NCBI RefSeq assembly: GCF_004364325.1
Contig: NZ_SOCP01000003.1
Location: 620,001 to 684,000 of the forward strand
DNA length: 64,000 nucleotides
Direction of reading: 5' to 3'
Source: Actinophytocola oryzae
GTDB lineage: Bacteria > Actinomycetota > Actinomycetes > Mycobacteriales > Pseudonocardiaceae
The notes beneath the pieces were generated by a model. That model worked only from the letters and a program-made list of their open reading frames with translations. It had not been told where the DNA came from and made no database searches. The position numbers were made by a program, and so were the translations under genes. Positions 18,777-27,455 of this stretch are shown here, piece after piece (within the stretch, counting starts at the first letter, position 1; every line of letters begins with the position of its first letter).

Positions 18777-21736
18777 GAATCAGACCGCGCATCGCACTGG
18801 TCCTGCTCACCGCGTTAGCCGGTTCCCTGGTCGCCACGCCCGCCGACGCGGCGCCCGCCTACCCGTTCCGCGACCCGCGCCTGTCCGTCGAGCGACGGGT
18901 CGACGACCTGCTGGGACGTCTCACGCTCGACGAGAAGATCTCCCTGCTGCACCAGTACCAGCCGGCCATCCCCCGGCTCGGCATCGACAGGTTCAAGACG
19001 GGAACAGAGGCGCTGCACGGGCTCGCGTGGTCGACGGACGTCAACTCCACGCCAGACCCCGGCGCTGTGCGGACCGCCACGGCGACGGTGTTCCCCCAGT
19101 CCGTCGGGCTGGGCTCGACGTGGGACCCGAAGCTCATCGAGCGGGTCGGCTCGGTCGTCGGCGACGAGACCCGCGGCTACAACTCCGTCGATCCGGACGT
19201 GTGGGGCCTCAACACGTGGGCGCCGGTGGTGAACCTGCTGCGTGACCCGCGCTGGGGCCGCAACGAGGAGGGCTACTCCGAGGACGCGTACCTGACCGGC
19301 GTGATCTCCACGGCCTACGCGGGTGGCATGAGCGGGCCCGACCCGCGCCACCTCAAGACCGCGCCGACGCTCAAGCACTACCTGGCCAACAACAACGAGG
19401 TCATGCGCGACCGGACGTCGTCGAACCTGCGGCCCAGGGTGAAGCGCGAGTACGACGAACTGGCGTTCAAGCCCGCAATCGAGAACGACGCGGCGACCGG
19501 CGTGATGGCCGCGTACAACCTGGCCAACGGCAGGCCGATGACCGTGAGCCCCGACCTCGACGACGTGGTGCGGACCTGGACCGACCAGGAGCTGATGAAC
19601 GTCACCGACGCGGGCAACCCCAACAACCTCACCGGCAGCCAGGCCTACTACCCCACCCTCGCGGAGGCCGACGCGGCCACGCTGAAGGCGGGCGTCGACA
19701 GCTTCACCGTGGACAACACCAACGGCACGCCGACCACCGACGCGGTGAAGGCCGCGCTGGCGCAGGGCCTGCTCGCGGTGTCCGATGTGGACGACGCGGT
19801 GCGGCACATCCTCACGATCCGCGTCCGGCTCGGCGAGTTCGACCCGGGTGGCGGCCCGTACGGTGACATCACGATGGACGTGGTGAACAGCCCGTCGAGT
19901 CGGCGCCTTGCTCGGCAGGCGGCGGGCGAGGCCATGGTGCTGCTGAAGAACTCGCGCGGCGCGCTGCCGCTGTCCGGCTCGGCGAAGAAGGTCGCGGTCG
20001 TCGGGCCGCTGGCCGACACGCTCTACACCGACTGGTACTCCGGCAGGATGCCCTACCAGGTGACCCCGAGGGCGGGCATCACCGAGCGGCTCGGCGGTGC
20101 GGGCACGGTCACGGGCAACGAGGCCGTCGACCGGATCGCGTTGCGGGAGGCCGGCTCCGGCCGGTACGTGACCGCGGGGTCCGGTGTGGACGGTGCGAAC
20201 CTGACCGTAGGCGGCACGGCCGCGGGCGCGACCGAGCAGTTCGACGTGTTCGACTGGGGCCAGGGTGTGCTGACGCTGCGCAGTGTCGCCAACGGCAAGT
20301 ACGTCGAACGGGCCGACTACGGCGCGACCAGTCCGTTCGTGAACCGCGCCCCGCAGCCGAGGGACTGGTTCGTGCAGCAGCAGTTCACGCTCGAGGACGC
20401 GGGCGACGGCACGTTCGTGATCAAGTACGTCGGCTTCGAGACGCCGAACGACTGGGAGGGCCCCAACAACTACCTGACCGTGGCGGCTGACGGCACGCTG
20501 GTCCTCGGCTCCCCCGACGCGGCGGGCGCCGCCCGGTTCACCAAGGAGACCCTCTCCAGCGGTGTCGACAGCGCGGTGGCGGCCGTGACCGGCGCGGACG
20601 CGGCGGTCGTCGTGGTGGGCAGCATGCCGTTCATCAACGGCCGCGAGGACCACGACCGGACCACGATGGCACTGGCGGAGAGCCAGTCCGCGCTCATCAG
20701 GGCGGTTCAGAAGGCGAACCCGCACACCGTCGTGGTCGTGGAGAACAGCTACCCGACGACCCTGAACTGGGAGCAGGACAACGTCCCCGCGATCCTGTGG
20801 ACCACGCACGCCGGGCAGGAGACCGGGCACGCGATCGCGGACGTGCTGTTCGGCGACGTCAACCCGGCGGGCCGGGTCACGCAGACCTGGTACCGCTCCG
20901 ACGCGGACCTGCCGAGCATCCTCGACTACGACATCATCAAGGCCGGGCGCACGTACCAGTACTTCGACGGCACCCCGCTCTACGCGTTCGGGCACGGCCT
21001 GTCCTACAGCGAGTTCCGCTACGGGACCGCCAGGGCGACCCAGCGGCACGGCGTCGTCGAGGTGCGCGTGCCGGTGACCAACACGTCGCGCCGCGCGGGC
21101 GACGAGGTGGTGCAGCTGTACACGCACCAGCGGACCTCGCGCGACCCGCAGCCCAACCAGTCGCTGCGGGCGTTCGACCGGGTCCACCTCCGGGCGGGTG
21201 AGACGAGGACCGTGACGCTGCGGGTTCCCGTCCGGGACCTCGCGCACTGGGACGTCACCCGCGGCAGGTGGGTGGTCGAGACCAGCACGTACGACCTGCT
21301 GGTCGGAGCGTCCTCTTCGGACATCCGGACACGGTCGTCGGTTCGGGTGAACGGCGAGACGATCCCGCCCCGCGACCTGACCCGCACGACCAGGGCGGTC
21401 GACTTCGACGACTACGCGGGCATCGACCTGGTGGACACGTCGAAGGTGCGAGGCGAGTCGGTCGGTGCCACGATGGGTGCCTGGGTTTCGTTCCGGAACT
21501 CAGACCTTCGGCACGCGACGAGCTTCACCGCGCGGGTGGCAGGCGGTGCCGGCACCATCGAGGTCCGCCTCGACGGCCCGACCGGGCCACTCGTCGGCAC
21601 GGCGACCTTCGCCGGGACGGCGGACAAGTACGCCTACACGCAGGTCTCAGCGGGCCTGCGGAAGGCCGACGGACGGCACGACGTGTTCCTCGTGTTCGGG
21701 GGGAACCTGCGTGTCGACACCTTCACGGTGAGGTGA
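18773..21736 (+). CDS. secreted GH3 beta-glucosidase/xylosidase-like enzyme with inserted and C-terminal carbohydrate-binding domains
   Basis: 987 aa from ATG 18773 (ATGA overlap with GH31). Signal peptide ends near TPADAAPA. GH3 N-terminal barrel: HGLAWSTD, LNTWAPVVNLLRDPRWGRNEEGYSED, LKHYLANN. The nucleophile position is D279, in VTDAGNP instead of the usual SDW. A beta-rich, fascin/beta-trefoil-like block (about 455-597, RYVTAGSG, FVIKYVGFETPND, YLTVAADG) interrupts the second GH3 domain where PA14 often sits. That domain resumes with VVVVGSMPFINGREDHDR. A fibronectin-like domain and a CBM6-like module (about 877-987) end the chain. Likely beta-glucosidase or beta-xylosidase acting on xyloglucan oligosaccharides; exact specificity uncertain. 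Confidence 0.85.
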   Translation: MRIRPRIALVLLTALAGSLVATPADAAPAYPFRDPRLSVERRVDDLLGRLTLDEKISLLHQYQPAIPRLGIDRFKTGTEALHGLAWSTDVNSTPDPGAVRTATATVFPQSVGLGSTWDPKLIERVGSVVGDETRGYNSVDPDVWGLNTWAPVVNLLRDPRWGRNEEGYSEDAYLTGVISTAYAGGMSGPDPRHLKTAPTLKHYLANNNEVMRDRTSSNLRPRVKREYDELAFKPAIENDAATGVMAAYNLANGRPMTVSPDLDDVVRTWTDQELMNVTDAGNPNNLTGSQAYYPTLAEADAATLKAGVDSFTVDNTNGTPTTDAVKAALAQGLLAVSDVDDAVRHILTIRVRLGEFDPGGGPYGDITMDVVNSPSSRRLARQAAGEAMVLLKNSRGALPLSGSAKKVAVVGPLADTLYTDWYSGRMPYQVTPRAGITERLGGAGTVTGNEAVDRIALREAGSGRYVTAGSGVDGANLTVGGTAAGATEQFDVFDWGQGVLTLRSVANGKYVERADYGATSPFVNRAPQPRDWFVQQQFTLEDAGDGTFVIKYVGFETPNDWEGPNNYLTVAADGTLVLGSPDAAGAARFTKETLSSGVDSAVAAVTGADAAVVVVGSMPFINGREDHDRTTMALAESQSALIRAVQKANPHTVVVVENSYPTTLNWEQDNVPAILWTTHAGQETGHAIADVLFGDVNPAGRVTQTWYRSDADLPSILDYDIIKAGRTYQYFDGTPLYAFGHGLSYSEFRYGTARATQRHGVVEVRVPVTNTSRRAGDEVVQLYTHQRTSRDPQPNQSLRAFDRVHLRAGETRTVTLRVPVRDLAHWDVTRGRWVVETSTYDLLVGASSSDIRTRSSVRVNGETIPPRDLTRTTRAVDFDDYAGIDLVDTSKVRGESVGATMGAWVSFRNSDLRHATSFTARVAGGAGTIEVRLDGPTGPLVGTATFAGTADKYAYTQVSAGLRKADGRHDVFLVFGGNLRVDTFTVR

Positions 21737-21743
21737 CCGCACG

Positions 21744-24569
21744 ATGAGACGCATGATGCTGGCCGCGGCGGCGGCCGTCCTGACCGCAGCGCTCGCGGCG
21801 CCCGTGGTGGCGCCGCCCGCCATGGCCGCACCAACCCACACGGTGACCTACGACAAGTACTCCCTGAAGGTCGACGGCGAGCGAATCCTGTTGTGGGGTG
21901 GGGAGTTCCACTACTTCCGCCTGCCGAGCCCGTCGCTGTGGCGGGACGTGCTCGAGAAGATCCGCGCGGCGGGCTTCAACGGCGTGTCCCTCTACTTCAG
22001 CTGGGCCTACCACTCGCCCGCACCCGGCGTGTACGACTTCACCGGTGTCCGGGACGTCGACCGGCTGCTGGACATGGCCAAGGAGCTGGGCCTGTACGTG
22101 GTGGTCCGGCCGGGCCCGTACATCAACGCGGAGACGAGCGGCGGCGGGTTCCCCGCGTGGCTCAAGCAGGTTCCCGGCAGGGCACGGTCGAGCGACCCCG
22201 GTTACACGGCCGCCTACCGGGAGTGGCTCGGCCACCTCAACCCGATCATCGCGCGGCACCAGGTCACCAGGGGCGGGTCGGTGATCGCGTACAACGTGGA
22301 GAACGAGTACGCGGCCAACACCGACGCCCAGTACATGCAGGACCTGCAGGACACGGCGCGGGCGGCCGGGATCGACGTGCCGATCACGCACAACCAGTGC
22401 TGCGACGCGTCGTGGACGCCGACCTGGGCGTCCGGCCTCGGCGCGGTGCAGATCCCCGGCGTCGACGACTACCCGCAGTCGTTCGAGTGCCAGGCCCCGG
22501 ACACGTGGGGGACGTGGGGTGAGGGCGTCACCGAGCGCCTGACCGACTCGGCACCGGTGTACGCGGCGGAGTACCAGGCGGGCTCGATCGACCTGAACCG
22601 CGCCGGGTACGACGCGTGCCGGGAGAACCTGACCGGTCCGAGCTTCATGAAGTACTTCTACAAGAACAACCTCGTGGCGAGCGGCGCCACCATGTTCGGC
22701 TTCTACATGGCCTACGGCGGCACGAACTGGGGCTGGCTCGGTCAGCCGAACGACGTCTACACCTCCTACGACTACGGCGCGGCGATCACCGAGGCGCGTC
22801 AGCTCACCGACAAGTACGCCGAGTTCAAGCGGCAGGGCTACTTCGTCACCTCGGTGGCGCCGCTGACGAAGACGGACCCTGCCGCCGGGCCCGCGTCGAG
22901 CAACCCGGCGCTCACGACGGTCGCGCGGGCCAACCCGGACACCGGGACGCAGTTCGTGCTGCTGCGCCACACCGACCGGGCGGCGACCACCCTCGACGAG
23001 TCCACACTGGACTGGTCCACACCGGACGGACGGTACTCGGTGCCGGTGTCGCTCGACGGCCGGGACGCGCACGTGCTGGTGGCCGGGTACGACATGGGTG
23101 GGCAGCGGCTCGCCTGGTCGACGTCGGAGATCATGACACACGCGCGGATCGGCGGCCGGGACGTGGCGGTGCTGTACGGCAGGGACGGCTCGGCAGGCTC
23201 GACGGTGTTGCGGTACCGGTCGAAGCCGTCCGTGCGGGTGCTGGCGGGCTCCGTCCGTTCGTCCTATTCGGACGGTGAGCTGCGGCTCGACTACACCCAC
23301 CACGGCCTGGCCAGGGTGCTGGTGTCCGGCGGCGGTCGCCCGCCCGCACTGCTGTTGCTCGGCACCGACGAGGAGGCCGCGAACTTCTGGCGCGCGGACA
23401 CGTCGTCGGGTCCGGTGCTGGTGCGGGGCACGTCGCTGGTGCGCTCGGCACGGGTGTCCGGGTCGACCGTGACGCTGCGCGCGGACGTGGCGTCGGCGGG
23501 CGAGGTCGAGGTGTTCGCACCGGCGAGGCGGCTGGTCATCGGCTCGACGCCGGTGCCGGTCCGGACCACGGCCAGCGGCTCGCTCGTGGGTTCGGTGTCG
23601 GGCCCCGCCTCGGTGCGTCTGCCGAGGCTGACGGACTGGCAGAGCCGCGCGGAACCCGTCGTGACCGACGACAGGAGCTGGCCGGTCGCGTCGCACGCGA
23701 CGTCGGAGAGCCCGTTCCCGCCGGTGACCCGGCCGGTGCTGTACGCGGGCGACTACGGCGCCGACTACGGACACGTCTGGTACCAGGGCAGCTTCACCGC
23801 GACCGGTGCCGAGACGGCCGTGTCGCTGAACGCGATCACCGGCAAGAACGGCGTCTATCAGGTGTGGCTCAACGGCCGGTACCTCGGCTGGGCGAACGGC
23901 GGCACGCAGGCCGACTCCGAGCCGCCGGTGAACCCGAGGCCGGGACCTGGCACGTTCACGCTGCCCGCCCTCGCACCGGGAACCCCCGCGGTGATCTCCG
24001 TGCTGGTGGGCAACATGGGCCACAACGACGACTGGACCGCGGACGACAACCGGTTCAAACAGCCGCGCGGGCTCGTGGGTGCCGAGCTGGTCGGGTCGTC
24101 GGCGCCGGTGACGTGGCGGCTCCAGGGCAACAGGCCGGACCGACTGCGCGGCCCGCTGAACAACGGGGGTCTCCACGGCGAACGCGCTGGCTGGTACCTG
24201 CCGGACGCGTCGGCGAAGGGCTGGGGCCGCCCGGCCGCGACCGTCCAGCCCGGCGTGACCTGGTACCGCACGGAGTTCGACCTCGACCTCCCGCGCGGCC
24301 AGGACGTGCCGGTCGGCCTCCGGTTCGACGGGGCGGGCGAGTACCGGGCGCTGATCTTCGTCAACGGCTGGCAGCTGGGTCAGTTCACCGCGAACCTCGG
24401 ACCGCAGCGGGAGTTCGTACTCCCGGCAGGGGTCCTGCGTGAGCACGGTGGGAACACGGTCACGCTCGCGGTGGTCGCCCTGGACGAGGCGACACTGGGC
24501 CCGGTGAGCCTCGTGGCACTGGCCAACCACACGGGCGGCGTTCCGATCGAGAACCTACCCACCAGGTGA
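21744..24569 (+). CDS. secreted GH35 beta-galactosidase
   Basis: 941 aa, seven bases after the GH3 stop. Signal peptide to about residue 29 (APPAMAAP). GH35 hallmarks: LLWGGEFHYFRLPSPSLWRDVLEKIRAAG split over two motifs, PGPYINAE, acid/base E188 in NVENEY and nucleophile E276 in YAAEYQAG, plus MFGFYMAYGGTNWGW. C-terminal jelly-roll domains run from about 640 to 930. It would remove terminal beta-galactose, for example from the galactosyl-xylosyl side chain of xyloglucan, completing the set with GH31 and GH3. Last gene of the operon, followed by a strong hairpin. Confidence 0.9.
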   Translation: MRRMMLAAAAAVLTAALAAPVVAPPAMAAPTHTVTYDKYSLKVDGERILLWGGEFHYFRLPSPSLWRDVLEKIRAAGFNGVSLYFSWAYHSPAPGVYDFTGVRDVDRLLDMAKELGLYVVVRPGPYINAETSGGGFPAWLKQVPGRARSSDPGYTAAYREWLGHLNPIIARHQVTRGGSVIAYNVENEYAANTDAQYMQDLQDTARAAGIDVPITHNQCCDASWTPTWASGLGAVQIPGVDDYPQSFECQAPDTWGTWGEGVTERLTDSAPVYAAEYQAGSIDLNRAGYDACRENLTGPSFMKYFYKNNLVASGATMFGFYMAYGGTNWGWLGQPNDVYTSYDYGAAITEARQLTDKYAEFKRQGYFVTSVAPLTKTDPAAGPASSNPALTTVARANPDTGTQFVLLRHTDRAATTLDESTLDWSTPDGRYSVPVSLDGRDAHVLVAGYDMGGQRLAWSTSEIMTHARIGGRDVAVLYGRDGSAGSTVLRYRSKPSVRVLAGSVRSSYSDGELRLDYTHHGLARVLVSGGGRPPALLLLGTDEEAANFWRADTSSGPVLVRGTSLVRSARVSGSTVTLRADVASAGEVEVFAPARRLVIGSTPVPVRTTASGSLVGSVSGPASVRLPRLTDWQSRAEPVVTDDRSWPVASHATSESPFPPVTRPVLYAGDYGADYGHVWYQGSFTATGAETAVSLNAITGKNGVYQVWLNGRYLGWANGGTQADSEPPVNPRPGPGTFTLPALAPGTPAVISVLVGNMGHNDDWTADDNRFKQPRGLVGAELVGSSAPVTWRLQGNRPDRLRGPLNNGGLHGERAGWYLPDASAKGWGRPAATVQPGVTWYRTEFDLDLPRGQDVPVGLRFDGAGEYRALIFVNGWQLGQFTANLGPQREFVLPAGVLREHGGNTVTLAVVALDEATLGPVSLVALANHTGGVPIENLPTR

Positions 24570-24577
24570 GACATGGC

Positions 24578-24606
24578 CCCGCACCCGACCGGTCCTCGGG
24601 TGCGGG
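24578..24606 (+). terminator. rho-independent-like hairpin after GH35
   Basis: CCCGCACCCGA (24578-24588) / TCGGGTGCGGG (24596-24606), a perfect 11-bp stem with a 7-nt loop nine bases after the GH35 stop. No U-tract. Confidence 0.7.
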
Positions 24607-24640
24607 ACCACCCACCCCCGGCTCAAGCCCCCTCGACTGC

Positions 24641-24780
24641 ACTGAAGGACGCCTTCCTGACGCTGGGCGTTACGAAGGACGCCTTCAGTACGCGCCAGTG
24701 GCCCCAGTGGCCCCAGTGCACCGAGTGTTACGAAGGCGTCCTTCAGTGCGCTGGGCGTTACGAAGGACGCCTTCAGTGCG
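24641..24780. repeat. cluster of four palindromic intergenic repeats (GAAGGACGCCTTC family)
   Basis: Four copies of a 13-bp near-palindrome: GAAGGACGCCTTC at 24644-24656, 24674-24686 and 24762-24774, and the reverse-complement form GAAGGCGTCCTTC at 24732-24744. Each is flanked by CAGT(A/G)C on one side and GCGTTAC or GTGTTAC on the other. Between copies 2 and 3 is CCAGTGGCCCCAGTGGCCCCAGTG, a short tandem of CCAGTGGCC. Such GAAGG..CCTTC elements look like mobile, REP-like or nucleoid-protein sites. The last copy contains the stop codon of the neighbouring minus-strand gene. Confidence 0.8.
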
Positions 24781-25495
24781 TTTGGGGGGTGGCGGGGGGC
24801 GCCACTGTCACGTCGGCCTGCCCGGCGCGGCGGAGCGAGTCGGCCACGAAGCCCGTCTTCTTCAGCTCCTCGACCAGCTCGCCGAGGAAACCCACCGTCG
24901 CCGGTGACCTGTCCCTGGTCGTGCCCACCGCCTGCCGGATGGCCATGAAGCGTTCCTCGACCAGCCGCAGGTCCGGGTTCTCGGCCACGAACGCCGTCAT
25001 CGGCTGGCGGATCCCGGCCACCGCCTCGAGGCCCTGCTCGCGGAACGACTCGATGCCGTCCTCGCCGCGGACCAGCGTCGCCTCGCGCAGGGTGCGGGTC
25101 AGGAACAGGTCGTAGGCCGAGCCGCCGTTCACCGCGACGCGCACGCCTGGCCGGTCCACGTCGGCGGGGCCGGTGATCGGCGAGGCGTCCGGCACCACGT
25201 AGACGCCCTCGATCTCCACGTACGGCGCGGTGAACGCCACCGACTCGGCGCGCGCGGGCTCGATCGCCAGGAAGCACAGGTCGGTCGTGCCGGACACGAG
25301 CGCCTCGAACGACCTGTGGGCCGCGTCGAAGCACACCAGCTCGACCGGCACGCCGAGCCGCGCACCGACCTCACGGGCGATGTCGACCGTGACGCCGGTC
25401 GGCGCGGCGGGTGTGCCCTGGGCCAACACCGGGTTCCCCAGGTTGATCGACACCCGAAGCACACCGGTCCGCGCGAGATCCTCAGCAATGCCCAC
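24773..25495 (-). CDS. amino-acid-type (family 3) substrate-binding-domain protein without signal peptide
   Basis: 240 aa, GTG start at 25495, 16 bases after the ABC-F stop, so probably one unit. The bilobed family-3 binding fold is evident: LRVSINLGNPVLAQ, GVTVDIAREVGARLGVPVELV, FEALVSGTTDLCFLAIEPARA, AFTAPYVEIEGVYVV and VAVNGGSAYDLFLTR. No signal peptide or lipobox precedes it and no permease is nearby, so it may be a cytoplasmic ligand sensor or a gene recruited from a transporter. The last two codons and the stop fall inside a copy of the GAAGG palindromic repeat. Confidence 0.75.
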   Translation of the reverse strand: MGIAEDLARTGVLRVSINLGNPVLAQGTPAAPTGVTVDIAREVGARLGVPVELVCFDAAHRSFEALVSGTTDLCFLAIEPARAESVAFTAPYVEIEGVYVVPDASPITGPADVDRPGVRVAVNGGSAYDLFLTRTLREATLVRGEDGIESFREQGLEAVAGIRQPMTAFVAENPDLRLVEERFMAIRQAVGTTRDRSPATVGFLGELVEELKKTGFVADSLRRAGQADVTVAPPATPQTH

Positions 25496-25511
25496 ACCGT
25501 ACGGTAACCCG

Positions 25512-27137
25512 TCAGCGCTGCCTGCGAACCCGTGTCTCGTCCCACACCGGTTCGTCCTCTTCGGACACCCGGCCGTCGGACCGGAACACCAGGAACCGGT
25601 CGAACGAGCGCGCGAACCACCGGTCGTGGGTCACCGACACGACGGTCCCCTCGAACGCCTCCAGCGCCTCCTGCAGTGCCTCCGCCGACGTCAGGTCGAG
25701 GTTGTCGGTCGGCTCGTCGAGCAGCAGCAGCGTCGCGCCGGACAGCTCGAGCAACAGGATCTGGAACCGAGCCTGCTGCCCGCCGGAGAGCGTCTCGAAC
25801 CGCTGCGACCGCGCACCGGCCAGGCCGTAGCGGGACAGCCGCGAGGACGCCGCGCCCTCGTCCAGCCCGGACCGCCCGTCCTCGCCGTGCCACAGCACGT
25901 CGAGCAGCGTCCTGCCGACCCACTCCGGGTGCTGGTGGGTCTGCGCGAACGACCCCGGCACGACCCGCGCGCCCAGCTTCCACGTGCCCTCGTGCGCCAC
26001 CGGCGAACCACCCAGCAGCCGCAGGAAGTGGCTCTTGCCCGACCCGTTCGACCCCAGCACGGCCACCCGGTCGCCGAAGAACACCTCCAGGTCGAACGGC
26101 TTCATCAACCCGGTCAGCTCGAGCGACGCGCACTGGATGACCCGCAGGCCCGTCCGCCCGCCACGCAGCCTCGGCGCCACCTTCTCGAACTTCGGCGGCA
26201 GCGGCGGCGGCCCCGCCTCCTCGAACTTGCGCAGCCGCGTCTGCGCCGCCTTGTACCTGGCGGCCATCGCGTCGCTGATCATGGCCTGCTGCTGGAGGGT
26301 GCGCACCAGGTCCTTCAGCTTCTGGTGCTCCTCGTCCCAGCGACGGCGCAGCTCGGCCATGCGGTCCCAGCGGGCCTCGCGTGCGGCCTGCAGCGTGGCG
26401 AACCCGCCGCCGTGCACCCAGGTCGTGCCGCCCTCCAGCGACACGACGTGCGTGGCGGCACTCGCCAGCAGCTCGCGGTCGTGGCTGACCAGCAGCACGG
26501 CCTTGCCGCACGCCGCGAGCCGCTCCTCGAGCCAGCGCTTGCCCGGCACGTCCAGGTAGTTGTCCGGCTCGTCGAGTAGCAGCACCTGTTCGCGCCCCTG
26601 TAACAGCGCCTCCAGGACCAGGCGTTTCTGCTCACCGCCGGACAGTGTGGCCACCGACCGGTACTGCGCGCGGTCGTAGGGCACACCGAGTGCCGCGACC
26701 GTCGCCGTGTCCCACAGGACCTCGGCGTCGTACCCGCCTGCCTCGCCCCACCCCGTCAGGGCCGTCGCATAACGCAACTGAGTCGGCTCGTCGTCGGTCT
26801 CCATCATTGCCAGCTCGGCGTCGTCCAGCTCCGCCGCCGCGCGCCGCAGTGCCGGGGGTGCCACGGCCAGCAGCAGGTCCCGGACCGTGCGGTCGTCGCG
26901 CACCGAGCCGATGAACTGGGGCATCACCCCGAGTCCACCCTGGACGGTCACGCCGCCTGCCAGCGGTGACAGCTCACCGGACAGCATCCGCAGCAGTGTC
27001 GTCTTGCCCGCGCCGTTCGCGCCGACGAGTGCCACGACCTGTCCGGTGCCCACGCGGAAGGTCACGTCGTCGAACAGCCGCCGCCCGTCGTCGAGCTTGT
27101 GGGCAAGCCCGTTCGCCTCGAGAAATCCCGCGCCCAT
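25512..27137 (-). CDS. ABC-F family ATP-binding protein
   Basis: 541 aa from ATG 27137; the frame is open upstream but that part is non-coding. Two ABC cassettes without membrane helices: Walker A GANGAGKTT and GSNGSGKSH, signatures LSGGEQKR and LSGGQQAR, Walker B LLLDEPDNYLD and LLLDEPTDNLD. A charged linker of about 85 residues (WDRMAELRRRWDEEHQKLK) separates them. ABC-F proteins act on ribosomes as translation factors or antibiotic-protection proteins. The first Walker B region reads DEPDNYL rather than DEPTNHL. Which subclass it belongs to cannot be told by eye. Confidence 0.9.
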   Translation of the reverse strand: MGAGFLEANGLAHKLDDGRRLFDDVTFRVGTGQVVALVGANGAGKTTLLRMLSGELSPLAGGVTVQGGLGVMPQFIGSVRDDRTVRDLLLAVAPPALRRAAAELDDAELAMMETDDEPTQLRYATALTGWGEAGGYDAEVLWDTATVAALGVPYDRAQYRSVATLSGGEQKRLVLEALLQGREQVLLLDEPDNYLDVPGKRWLEERLAACGKAVLLVSHDRELLASAATHVVSLEGGTTWVHGGGFATLQAAREARWDRMAELRRRWDEEHQKLKDLVRTLQQQAMISDAMAARYKAAQTRLRKFEEAGPPPLPPKFEKVAPRLRGGRTGLRVIQCASLELTGLMKPFDLEVFFGDRVAVLGSNGSGKSHFLRLLGGSPVAHEGTWKLGARVVPGSFAQTHQHPEWVGRTLLDVLWHGEDGRSGLDEGAASSRLSRYGLAGARSQRFETLSGGQQARFQILLLELSGATLLLLDEPTDNLDLTSAEALQEALEAFEGTVVSVTHDRWFARSFDRFLVFRSDGRVSEEDEPVWDETRVRRQR

Positions 27138-27147
27138 ACCGCAGATC

Positions 27148-27161
27148 GTCCGGTATCGGAC
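27148..27161. promoter_or_regulatory. short palindrome before the ABC-F gene
   Basis: GTCCG-GTAT-CGGAC, perfect 5-bp arms, 11 bp upstream of the ABC-F start and within the divergent gap to the 53-aa gene. It could be an operator or a small leader hairpin; nothing more is supported. Confidence 0.35.
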
Positions 27162-27273
27162 CGTTTGAGGCGAGTCGTTTTCTATCGCAACCCCCTTGGC
27201 CCCGTGACGGATCCGAAGCGGTACGCTGCGTAGCCTGCGAGGGTTTGGCTGCCGACGGGAAGGATGGGTAACT

Positions 27274-27435
27274 TTGTCCGACACCCCGATCTACGACCAG
27301 ATCCGTCAGGAGCTCGAAGCAGGCGGTAGCCGCTCGGAGCCCCTCGCCAGAAGGGGACGCAGCGGCGACGAGGACAACAAGGCCGTCTCCGTGTGGGCTC
27401 TCGTGAACCAGCACCGGAACGGCAAGCGTCACTGA
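27274..27435 (+). CDS. conserved-looking 53-aa small protein
   Basis: TTG start at 27274 with GGGAAGGA nine bases upstream, ending TGA 27433-27435. The protein opens SDTPIYDQIRQELEAGG, has a basic middle (PLARRGRSGDEDNK) and ends AVSVWALVNQHRNGKRH. It is hydrophilic and carries no signal or membrane helix. The good ribosome site, orderly codon usage and position just before the RibD-like gene argue it is real. Small proteins starting with a similar Tyr-Asp-Gln-Ile-Arg helix are familiar from Pseudonocardiaceae genomes; I know of no assigned function. Confidence 0.6.
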   Translation: MSDTPIYDQIRQELEAGGSRSEPLARRGRSGDEDNKAVSVWALVNQHRNGKRH

Positions 27436-27455
27436 CTCGTGCTGGGATGAGGGAC

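Noticed and set aside
18815..21247. 810-codon open frame on the minus strand opposite the GH3 gene
   Set aside because: Arg/Val/Gly-rich translation with no domain; produced by GC bias opposite a clear GH3 gene.
21723..24530. 935-codon minus-strand open frame opposite GH35
   Set aside because: Shadow of the GH35 gene; composition is non-protein-like and lacks a ribosome site.
24641..24780. Possible CRISPR array
   Set aside because: Only four short palindromes in mixed orientation with unequal gaps; no constant repeat-spacer pattern and no cas genes.
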